Assembly (NCBI RefSeq): GCF_918741295.1
Contig: NZ_CAKKNB010000004.1
Coordinates: 793,830 to 857,829, forward strand
DNA: 64,000 nucleotides
Origin: Aquabacterium sp. CECT 9606
GTDB lineage: Bacteria; Pseudomonadota; Gammaproteobacteria; Burkholderiales; Burkholderiaceae_C
Direction of reading: 5' to 3'
Shown: positions 57,473 through 64,000 of the stretch, piece by piece
How positions within the stretch are numbered: the stretch's first letter is position 1
How the letters are laid out: the number at the start of each line of letters is the position of its first letter
Notes under the pieces: generated by a model
The model's input: only the letters and a program-made list of their open reading frames with translations
Databases searched by the model: none
What the model was told of the DNA's origin: nothing
Made by a program: the position numbers and the translations under genes

Positions 57473-58621
57473 ATGAGCATGCCCCCTCGGACCCGGCTTT
57501 TCGCGTTTGTCCTGGTGACCCCCTTGTTGTTGGCCGCCGTGGGTTGCAGCAAGGCCCCCCCAGCGCCTGAGCCGGTCCGATCGGTGCGCACACTCGTGCT
57601 GAGTGAAACCGGTGGTGTGGTTGACCGCGAGTTTTCCGCTGAGATTCGCGCCCGCGTGGAGGCGCCCTTGAGCTTTCGGGTGCCCGGCAAGATCTTGCGC
57701 CGGCAAGTCGAGTTGGGCCAGGCCGTCAAACCAGGCCAGGTGCTGGCCCAGCTTGATCCACAAGACCTGACCTTGTCGCAGGAGTCCGCCCGCGCGGGCC
57801 TGGCCGCGGCCGAGGCCAATGCGGCGCAGGCAGCGTCCGATTTCAAACGCTTCAGCGAACTCAGGAGCCAGGGCTTCATCAGCGCGGCCGAGCTGGACCG
57901 CCACAGCACCACCTTGAAGTCGGCCGAGGCCAGCTTGCGGCAGGCGCGAGCACAAGCGGGTGTACAGGGCAATCAGGCCACTTATGCCACCTTGACGGCC
58001 AATGCCTCAGGCGTCATCACCGCGGTAGACGCCGAGCCGGGCCAGGTGGTCAATGCCGGCACGCCGGTGCTGACCCTGGCCCAGGATGGCCCGCGCGACG
58101 CGCTGTTTTCGGTGCCCGAGGACATGGCGCCCACCATGCGCGCCTTGCTGAACAAGCCCGGTGCCATCAAGGTGCGCCGCTGGGGCACACAAGATTGGCT
58201 GCCGGCCAAGATCCGCGAGGTGTCTGCCGCCACCGACAGCCTCACCCGCACTTTCCTGGTCAAGGCCGATGTGGGGCAGGGCGCCTATGAGTTGGGGCAA
58301 ACCGCCACAGTGGCATTGGGTACCCCGGTGCGTTTTGCTGGCGGATTGAGGGTGCCCTTGCAGGCCTTGGTCGAGCTGAATGGCCGCTCGGCCGTGTGGG
58401 TGCTGGATGGCGCCAGCATGACCGTCAAGCCTCAGCCCGTGGTCACAGCCGATGTCACCGGCAACATCGTGATCGTGGCCAATGGGCTCAAGGCCGGCCA
58501 AGAGATCGTGACCGCCGGGGTGCACGTGCTCAAACCTGGTCAGAAGGTCAAGCGCTACCAGACGGCATTGGATCTGGCTGCCAAGCAAGCGGCGGCCAGC
58601 CAGCCCGCCGTGTCGCAGTGA
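57473..58621 (+). CDS. RND efflux pump, membrane-fusion (adaptor) lipoprotein
   Basis: 382 residues from the ATG at 57473: lipoprotein signal with LLAAVGC. The lipoyl halves are EAPLSFRVPGKILRRQVELGQAVKPGQVLAQLDPQDL and LTANASGVITAVDAEPGQVVNAGTPVL, flanking a helical hairpin (about 100-175); beta-barrel and membrane-proximal domains follow. In-frame ATGs at 57416, 57425 and 57479 also exist; the later ones give a normal-length signal peptide. Joined to the transporter gene 16 bases downstream. No outer-membrane factor gene is present locally. Confidence 0.9.
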   Translation: MSMPPRTRLFAFVLVTPLLLAAVGCSKAPPAPEPVRSVRTLVLSETGGVVDREFSAEIRARVEAPLSFRVPGKILRRQVELGQAVKPGQVLAQLDPQDLTLSQESARAGLAAAEANAAQAASDFKRFSELRSQGFISAAELDRHSTTLKSAEASLRQARAQAGVQGNQATYATLTANASGVITAVDAEPGQVVNAGTPVLTLAQDGPRDALFSVPEDMAPTMRALLNKPGAIKVRRWGTQDWLPAKIREVSAATDSLTRTFLVKADVGQGAYELGQTATVALGTPVRFAGGLRVPLQALVELNGRSAVWVLDGASMTVKPQPVVTADVTGNIVIVANGLKAGQEIVTAGVHVLKPGQKVKRYQTALDLAAKQAAASQPAVSQ

Positions 58622-58637
58622 TCGCCAGGAGCCCACT

Positions 58638-61600
58638 GTGACCGACATCGTCAAGAAAGTGCCTGATCCTTCGGCCCGTCATTTCAACCTGTCCCGCTGG
58701 GCTCTGGAGCACCAGGCCCTCACGCGCTACCTGATGGTCGTGCTCATGTTGTTGGGGTTGGCCGCCTATTTCCAGTTGGGGCAAGACGAAGATCCGCCCT
58801 TCGCCTTTCGCATCATGGTGGTTCGGGCCTATTGGCCAGGCGCCACCGCGCAAGAGATGGCCGAACAGGTCACCGACAAGATCGAGCGGACGCTGCAAGA
58901 GGTGCCTTACGCGGACAAGATCCGCTCCTACAGCAAGCCCGGCGAATCCCTGACCTTCATGCAAGTCAAGGACTCCTCGCCGCCCAAGGAAATCCCCAAT
59001 CTTTGGTACCAGGTGCGCAAAAAGATTGGCGATATCAAACAGACCTTGCCGCCAGGTGTCGTGGGCCCGTTCTTCAATGATGAGTTCGGCGATGTCTATG
59101 GCTCCATCTACGCCTTGTCGGCCGATGGCTTCACCCCGGAAGAGTTGCGCCAGTTCGCTGAAAAAGTCAGATCAGAGTTCCTGCAGGTGCCCAGCGTGGC
59201 GAAGGTCGAGCTGTTCGGCGTGCAGCCCGAGAAGATCTTCATGGAGGTGCCCCAGCAGAAGCTGGCCCAGATGGGCCTGGACATGAACCAGTTCATCCAG
59301 CAGCTCAATGCCCAAAACGGCATCGAGGGCGCTGGCGTCTACTCGGGCGCGAACGACAGCATCCAGATGCGGGTCACCGGCGCTTTCACGTCCATCGAGC
59401 AATTGCGCCAGATGCCGATCCGGGCGGTCAATCCGGCCACCGGGCAGGCCCGAACCGCGCGGCTTGGCGATGTCGCCACCGTCCGGCGTGCCTACGAGTC
59501 ACCGGCGACCACCAAGGTGCGCCACAACGGCAAGGACATCATCGCGGTCGGCATTTCCATGGCCAAGGGTGGCGACATCATCAAGTTGGGCAAGAGCCTG
59601 ACCGCCGCCGCTGAAAAAGTGCATGCGGATCTGCCCGTGGGCATCGAGTTGGACCAGATCCAGGACCAGCCCAAGTCGGTGACCAACTCGGTCGGCGAGT
59701 TCGTTCACGTGCTGGTCGAGGCCGTGGCCGTGGTGCTGGCCGTGAGCTTCATCAGCCTGGGCCTGCACACCAAACCCTTGCGCCTGGACATCTGGCCTGG
59801 CCTGGTGGTGGCCATCACCATCCCGCTCGTGCTGGCCGTCACCTTCCTGATCATGTATTTCTGGAATGTGGGGTTGCACAAGATTTCGCTGGGGGCGTTG
59901 ATCATTGCGCTGGGGCTGTTGGTGGACGACGCCATCATCGCGGTCGAAATGATGGTGCACAAGCTGGAAGAGGGCTACGACAAGGTCAGCGCCGCGACCG
60001 CCGCCTACGACATCACGGCGATGCCCATGCTGACCGGCACCTTGATCACCGCAGCGGGCTTCCTGCCCATCGGCATGGCGCAATCCGCGGTGGGTGAGTA
60101 CACCTTCGCGATCTTCGCCGTCACCGCTACCGCCTTGATCGTGTCCTGGGTGGTTTCGGTCTACTTCGTGCCTTACCTGGGCCAGCACTTGCTCAAAACG
60201 CGGCCCAAAGTGCAGTCCGCCGATGGTGGCCCCAAAGTCGATCTTCACGACACACCCTTCTACCGCCGTTTCAAAGCCTTGGTGAACTGGTGCGTGGAGC
60301 ACCGCTGGATCACCATTGGCCTGACGATCCTGGCCTTGGTTTTGGGTGTGCTGGGCATGGGCAAGGTGCAGCAGCAGTTCTTCCCTGACTCAAGCCGCCC
60401 CGAGCTGATCGTGGACTTGTGGATGCCCGAAGGCACCAGCTTTGACGCGACCGAAGCCGTGGCCAAACGCTTCGAGGCGCGTGTCCTGAAAGAGCAGGGC
60501 GTCAAGACGGTCAGCACCTGGATCGGCTCCGGCGTGCCGCGCTTTTACCTGCCGATGGACCAGATCTTCCCGCAGAGCAACGTCAGCCAGGCCATCGTCA
60601 TGCCGACCGACCCGCAAACGCGTGAAGCCCTGCGCGCCCGCTTGCCCGAATTGCTGGCCAGCGAGTTCCCCGAGGTCCGTGCTCGCCTGCGGCTGTTGCC
60701 CAATGGGCCGCCCGTGCCCTATCCCGTGCAGTTTCGCATCGTGGGGGAAGACCCCGCCCAACTTCGCCACTGGGCCGAAGAGGCCAAGACCTTGATGCGC
60801 GCCCATCCCAACATGACGGGCGTCAACGACAACTGGAACGAATCGATCAAAGCCATCCGCCTGACCGTGGACCAGTCCAAGGCGCGTGCCCTGGGCGTGA
60901 CCAGCCAATCGATTGCACAGGCGATTCGGGTCACGACCTCCGGCACGCCCGTGGGCCAGTACCGCGACCAGGACCGTCTCATCGACATCGTCATGCGCAC
61001 CCCCTTGTCGGAGCGCGCCACCTTGAGCGCGCTGGACAACTCCTACATTCCCACCGCGTCGGGCCGCATGGTGCCAGTGCTGCAGGTCGGCAAGCCCCAA
61101 CTGGTGTGGGAGCCGGGCGTGCTGTGGCGCGAAGGCCGGCATTTCGCCATCACGGTGCAGGGTGATGTGACCGAAGGCACGCAAGGGCCCACCGTCAGCA
61201 CCGCCTTGTGGCCCCAGATGCAGGCCCTGCAGCAGAAGATGCCACCGGGTTTCCGACTGGAGCTGGCGGGCACCGCCGAGGAAAGCAGCAAGGGCCAGGG
61301 TTCGATTTTTGCCAACATGCCGGCCATGCTGTTCATCATCTTCACCTTGCTGATGCTGCAATTGCAAAGCTTCTCGCGCGCCTTGCTGGTGTTCCTGACC
61401 GGGCCCATGGGCATCGCGGGGGTGGCCATGGCCTTGCTGGCCCTGAACCGGCCATTTGGCTTCGTGGCCCTGCTGGGGGTGGTGGCCCTGATGGGCATGA
61501 TCATGCGCAATTCGGTCATCCTGATCGACCAGATCGAGCAGGACCGCGCCCAGGGCGTGGCCGACTGGGACTCCATCGTGGGAGCGGCCGTGCGCCGTTT

Positions 61601-61781
61601 CCGCCCGATCGTGCTGACTGCCGCTGCCGCCGTGCTGGCCATGATTCCCCTGACGCGCAGCGTCTTCTGGGGGCCCATGGCCGTCGCCATCATGGGGGGG
61701 CTGATCGTGGCCACCGCTTTGACCCTGCTGGCCTTGCCGGCGATGTACGCGGCGTGGTTCCGGGTTCGCCGGCCCGCATGA
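58638..61781 (+). CDS. RND efflux pump, inner-membrane transporter
   Basis: 1047-residue proton-driven exporter with twelve membrane helices and two large periplasmic loops (about 50-340 and 575-880). The helix-4 proton-relay Asp pair is in IIALGLLVDDAIIAVEMM. The second-half family motif is FVALLGVVALMGMIMRNSVILIDQI. It belongs to the HAE-like branch, not the heavy-metal group with its DFG-type signature; substrates are unknown. GTG start with AGGAG seven bases upstream. Expected to be repressed through the palindrome at 57363-57380. Confidence 0.93.
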   Translation: MTDIVKKVPDPSARHFNLSRWALEHQALTRYLMVVLMLLGLAAYFQLGQDEDPPFAFRIMVVRAYWPGATAQEMAEQVTDKIERTLQEVPYADKIRSYSKPGESLTFMQVKDSSPPKEIPNLWYQVRKKIGDIKQTLPPGVVGPFFNDEFGDVYGSIYALSADGFTPEELRQFAEKVRSEFLQVPSVAKVELFGVQPEKIFMEVPQQKLAQMGLDMNQFIQQLNAQNGIEGAGVYSGANDSIQMRVTGAFTSIEQLRQMPIRAVNPATGQARTARLGDVATVRRAYESPATTKVRHNGKDIIAVGISMAKGGDIIKLGKSLTAAAEKVHADLPVGIELDQIQDQPKSVTNSVGEFVHVLVEAVAVVLAVSFISLGLHTKPLRLDIWPGLVVAITIPLVLAVTFLIMYFWNVGLHKISLGALIIALGLLVDDAIIAVEMMVHKLEEGYDKVSAATAAYDITAMPMLTGTLITAAGFLPIGMAQSAVGEYTFAIFAVTATALIVSWVVSVYFVPYLGQHLLKTRPKVQSADGGPKVDLHDTPFYRRFKALVNWCVEHRWITIGLTILALVLGVLGMGKVQQQFFPDSSRPELIVDLWMPEGTSFDATEAVAKRFEARVLKEQGVKTVSTWIGSGVPRFYLPMDQIFPQSNVSQAIVMPTDPQTREALRARLPELLASEFPEVRARLRLLPNGPPVPYPVQFRIVGEDPAQLRHWAEEAKTLMRAHPNMTGVNDNWNESIKAIRLTVDQSKARALGVTSQSIAQAIRVTTSGTPVGQYRDQDRLIDIVMRTPLSERATLSALDNSYIPTASGRMVPVLQVGKPQLVWEPGVLWREGRHFAITVQGDVTEGTQGPTVSTALWPQMQALQQKMPPGFRLELAGTAEESSKGQGSIFANMPAMLFIIFTLLMLQLQSFSRALLVFLTGPMGIAGVAMALLALNRPFGFVALLGVVALMGMIMRNSVILIDQIEQDRAQGVADWDSIVGAAVRRFRPIVLTAAAAVLAMIPLTRSVFWGPMAVAIMGGLIVATALTLLALPAMYAAWFRVRRPA

Positions 61782-61793
61782 GGGTCACCGCCG

Positions 61794-61823
61794 GTGAAAA
61801 CTGTGCTCAGGGCACGGTAGAAT
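61794..61823 (+). promoter_or_regulatory. Candidate promoter of tRNA-Leu
   Basis: GTGAAA (61794-61799), 18 bases, TAGAAT (61818-61823). This places transcription start about 55 bases before the tRNA, leaving a 5' leader for RNase P. Confidence 0.45.
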
Positions 61824-61885
61824 CGGCGGTTCCGACCAAATAGCCTGCTTGGCTGCATCAGTGCAGTCCGGTTGTCAAAGTCGAT

Positions 61886-61972
61886 GCGCGGGTGGCGAAA
61901 TTGGTAGACGCACCAGGTTTAGGTCCTGACGCCAGCAATGGTGTGGGGGTTCGAGTCCCCCCCCGCGCACCA
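61886..61972 (+). tRNA. tRNA-Leu(UAG)
   Basis: 87 bases with an encoded CCA. Acceptor GCGCGGG / CCCGCGC; D arm with TGGTAGACGC; anticodon loop TTTAGGT (anticodon TAG); long class II variable arm (TGACGCCAGCAATGGTGT region); T arm GGGGGTTCGAGTCCCCC. It reads CUN Leu codons including CUA, the codon enriched in the leuA leader peptide of this window. Confidence 0.96.
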
Positions 61973-62010
61973 GGCCTTTTATCAATCACCTAATTTTGAG
62001 AGTACAGAAC

Positions 62011-63330
62011 ATGGCTGTCACCGTGGAGACCCTCGACAAGCTGGAACGACGCATCACGCTGTCGTTGCCAGCCGACGTGCTCAGGAACGAAGTCGACGCC
62101 CGCTTGAAGAAGCTGGCCCGCACCGTCAAGGTTGACGGCTTCCGTCCTGGCAAAGTGCCCATGACCGTGGTCGCCCAGCGCTACGGCTATTCCGTCCAGT
62201 ACGAAGTGGTCAACGACCAGGTCGGCCAGGCTTTCAACAAGGCCGCCGCCGAAGCGCAATTGCGCGTTGCCGGCCAGCCTCGCATCGCGGAAAAGGAAGG
62301 CTCGTCCGCCGAAGAAGGCAAGCTGCTGTTCGACGCCACCTTCGAGGTCTATCCCCAAGTCGTCATCGGCGACCTGGCCACTGCCGAAATCGAGCGCGTG
62401 ACCGCCGAAGTCAACGAAGCAGCCATCGACCGCACCGTCGAGATCTTGCGCAAGCAACGCCGCACGTTCGAGCAACGCGCTGCCACCGAAGCCGCAGCCG
62501 ATGGCGACCGCGTCACCATCGACTTTGAAGGCAAGATCGACGGCGTGCCTTTTGACGGAGGCAAGGCCGAGGGCTACCAGTTCCTGCTGGGCGAAGGCCA
62601 GATGCTCGAAGCTTTCGAGAAGGCTGTTCGTGGCATGAAGACGGGCGAGTCCAAGACTTTCCCCCTCAAGTTCCCCGAGGATTACCACGGCAAGGATGTC
62701 GCTGGTAAAGAAGCCGACTTCCTGGTCACCCTGAAGAAGCTCGAAGCGCAAAACCTGCCTGAAGTGAACGAAGAGTTCGTTGCCAGCCTGGGTCTGCCCG
62801 AGTCGTCGATCGAAGCGTTGCGCGCCGACATCAAGAAGAACCTTGAGCGTGAAGTCAAGTTCCGTGTGGCCGGCCGCAACAAGGCTGCCACCATGGATGC
62901 GCTGCTCAAGCTCGCCGAGTTCGACGTGCCCAAGTCCTTGGTCGCTGCTGAAACCGATCGCCTGGTCGAAGGCGCCCGTGCCGACCTGAAGGCCCGTGGT
63001 GTCAAGGATGCCGACAAGGCCCCGATCCCCGCCGAGATGTTCCAGCCTCAGGCCGAGCGCCGCGTGCGCCTGGGCCTGATCGTGGGCGAACTGGTGCGCA
63101 ACAACAACCTGGCCGCCAAGCCCGAGCAGTTGCAAGAGCACATTGCCGAACTGTCGCAAAGCTACGAGCAACCGCAGCAAGTGGTGGCCTGGTACATGAG
63201 CGACCGCCAGCGCATGGCCGAAGTCGAAGCCGTTGTCATTGAAGGCAATGTGGTTGATTTCGTGCTGTCCAAGGCCAAGGTCACCGACAAGGGCTTGGGC
63301 TTCGAAGAGCTGATGGGCCAGCAAGGCTGA
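62011..63330 (+). CDS. tig: Trigger factor (ribosome-associated chaperone)
   Basis: Binds near the ribosome exit tunnel and helps nascent chains fold. 439 residues from the ATG at 62011: N-terminal ribosome-binding domain with the signature GFRPGKVP, a central FKBP-like prolyl isomerase domain (DGDRVTIDFEGKIDGVPFDGGKAEGYQFLLGEGQMLEAFEKAVRGMKTGE), and a C-terminal helical arm domain. An ATG at 61996 is in frame but gives a non-conserved extension. Followed by clpP, the usual order. Confidence 0.96.
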   Translation: MAVTVETLDKLERRITLSLPADVLRNEVDARLKKLARTVKVDGFRPGKVPMTVVAQRYGYSVQYEVVNDQVGQAFNKAAAEAQLRVAGQPRIAEKEGSSAEEGKLLFDATFEVYPQVVIGDLATAEIERVTAEVNEAAIDRTVEILRKQRRTFEQRAATEAAADGDRVTIDFEGKIDGVPFDGGKAEGYQFLLGEGQMLEAFEKAVRGMKTGESKTFPLKFPEDYHGKDVAGKEADFLVTLKKLEAQNLPEVNEEFVASLGLPESSIEALRADIKKNLEREVKFRVAGRNKAATMDALLKLAEFDVPKSLVAAETDRLVEGARADLKARGVKDADKAPIPAEMFQPQAERRVRLGLIVGELVRNNNLAAKPEQLQEHIAELSQSYEQPQQVVAWYMSDRQRMAEVEAVVIEGNVVDFVLSKAKVTDKGLGFEELMGQQG

Positions 63331-63368
63331 TTTTTCCCGTCTTTCCGGGGCGTGAAGCCCTGGCAAAG

Positions 63369-63405
63369 GGCACCTGCCAATCCCCAGCGGAGGCAGGTGC
63401 CTTTT
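63369..63405 (+). terminator. Terminator after tig
   Basis: GGCACCTGCC, 13-base loop, GGCAGGTGCC and TTTT. It separates tig from clpP, so clpP probably has its own promoter in 63411-63542. That stretch contains an additional CGCCGG / CCGGCG hairpin and a possible -10 CATAAT at 63503. Confidence 0.85.
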
Positions 63406-63542
63406 ATTTTGTGCGAACGTCCCCATGTGCGTCCTAGCAACGGAAAGACGACAAGGACACTCGCCGGCTTTTTCCGGCGTTCGAGGTGGCCTTCCAAGGC
63501 GCCATAATCAAATCACGCATTGAATATTCCACAAGGAAGCAC

Positions 63543-64000
63543 ATGAGCGCACTGGACACACAAAACCTGGGCTTGGTGCCCATGGTCATCGAGACATCAG
63601 GCCGCGGCGAACGCGCCTACGACATCTACAGCCGCTTGCTGCGCGAGCGGGTGGTTTTCCTGGTGGGGCCGGTCAATGACCAATCGGCCAACCTGGTCGT
63701 GGCACAGCTGCTCTTCCTCGAAAGCGAAAACCCTGACAAGGACATCTCCCTGTACATCAACTCGCCCGGCGGCAGCGTGAGCGCAGGGATGTCGATCTTC
63801 GACACCATGCAGTTCATCAAGCCCGACGTGTCGACGCTGTGCATGGGCATGGCCGCCTCCATGGGCGCCTTCTTGCTGGCCGCCGGCGCCAAGGAAAAGC
63901 GTTTCGCTTTGCCCAACTCCAAGATCATGATCCACCAGCCGCTGGGCGGCACGCAGGGTCAGGCCACCGATATCGAGATCCATGCCCGAGAGATCTTGAA
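63543..64000 (+). CDS. clpP: ATP-dependent Clp protease proteolytic subunit (5' part)
   Basis: The window edge cuts the gene after about 152 codons of the usual 200 or so. The N-terminus reads [33 protein letters not shown]. The oxyanion-hole segment is [18 protein letters not shown], the catalytic Ser lies in [16 protein letters not shown], and the catalytic His is in [15 protein letters not shown] precedes the ATG. Forms the 14-mer protease barrel that works with ClpX or ClpA. Confidence 0.96.
   Translation, partial: MSALDTQNLGLVPMVIETSGRGERAYDIYSRLLRERVVFLVGPVNDQSANLVVAQLLFLESENPDKDISLYINSPGGSVSAGMSIFDTMQFIKPDVSTLCMGMAASMGAFLLAAGAKEKRFALPNSKIMIHQPLGGTQGQATDIEIHAREIL

Overview
The window is a stretch of core chromosome from a GC-rich betaproteobacterium of the order Burkholderiales, probably near the Comamonadaceae / Leptothrix-Aquabacterium-Ideonella group. 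This is inferred from protein character and gene order: thrS-infC-rpmI-rplT-pheS-pheT-ihfA-merR, glnA-DUF4124-ntrB-ntrC, moxR-DUF58-tgpA, and tig-clpP. No phage, insertion sequence, CRISPR array or obvious genomic island was seen. Genes are dense. The longest gene-free stretches are just under 300 bases (2493-2791, 30519-30797, 51263-51547), and each of these holds regulatory sequence.

Layout. 1-2.5 kb: isocitrate lyase (aceA) converging on an outer-membrane protein of unknown function. 2.6-11.75 kb: translation operon(s) thrS, infC, rpmI, rplT, pheS, pheT, ihfA and a MerR regulator, with an alcohol dehydrogenase gene lying between pheS and pheT. 11.8 kb: tRNA-Pro(GGG). 12-16.5 kb: RNase D-like exonuclease, DctA, a BASS-type transporter, a methyltransferase and small proteins. 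16.5-25 kb: a DUF748/AsmA-like giant, a MerR regulator divergent from a chalcone-isomerase-like protein, ubiE, a HI0933-family flavoprotein and a membrane diguanylate cyclase. 25-30.5 kb: AIM24 protein, beta-propeller, polysaccharide deacetylase, sterol-desaturase-like protein, EI24 protein and a molybdopterin-binding protein. 30.5-36.2 kb: nitrogen control (sigma-54/NtrC-type glnA promoter, glnA, DUF4124, ntrB, ntrC) and a SlyB-like lipoprotein. 36.2-39.3 kb: ABC-2 exporter with membrane-fusion lipoprotein. 39.4-48.1 kb: M16 peptidase, H-NS, MltB, TgpA, DUF58, MoxR. 48.1-51.3 kb: HDAC-like deacetylase, MscS channel, PssA. 51.3-54.4 kb: leuA and a PBP7-type endopeptidase. 54.4-61.8 kb: IclR regulator, TIGR03790 protein, squalene-synthase-like protein and an RND efflux pair. 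61.9-64 kb: tRNA-Leu(UAG), tig and the start of clpP.

The most interesting signals are regulatory. Two separate ribosome-mediated attenuators can be read directly. One is a threonine-rich leader peptide before thrS (9 Thr in 16 residues). The other is a leucine leader peptide before leuA (five Leu codons in a row, three of them CUA). Each is followed by an intrinsic terminator and by an upstream segment able to form a competing antiterminator of the same design (9 bp with one bulged base). infC appears to start with the non-canonical codon AUC. A strong terminator-like hairpin sits just before pheS with no Phe-rich leader. The pheS-pheT pair is split by an alcohol dehydrogenase gene. glnA has NtrC-like sites well upstream of a sigma-54 promoter. 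The ntrC ribosome-binding site lies inside an intercistronic hairpin.
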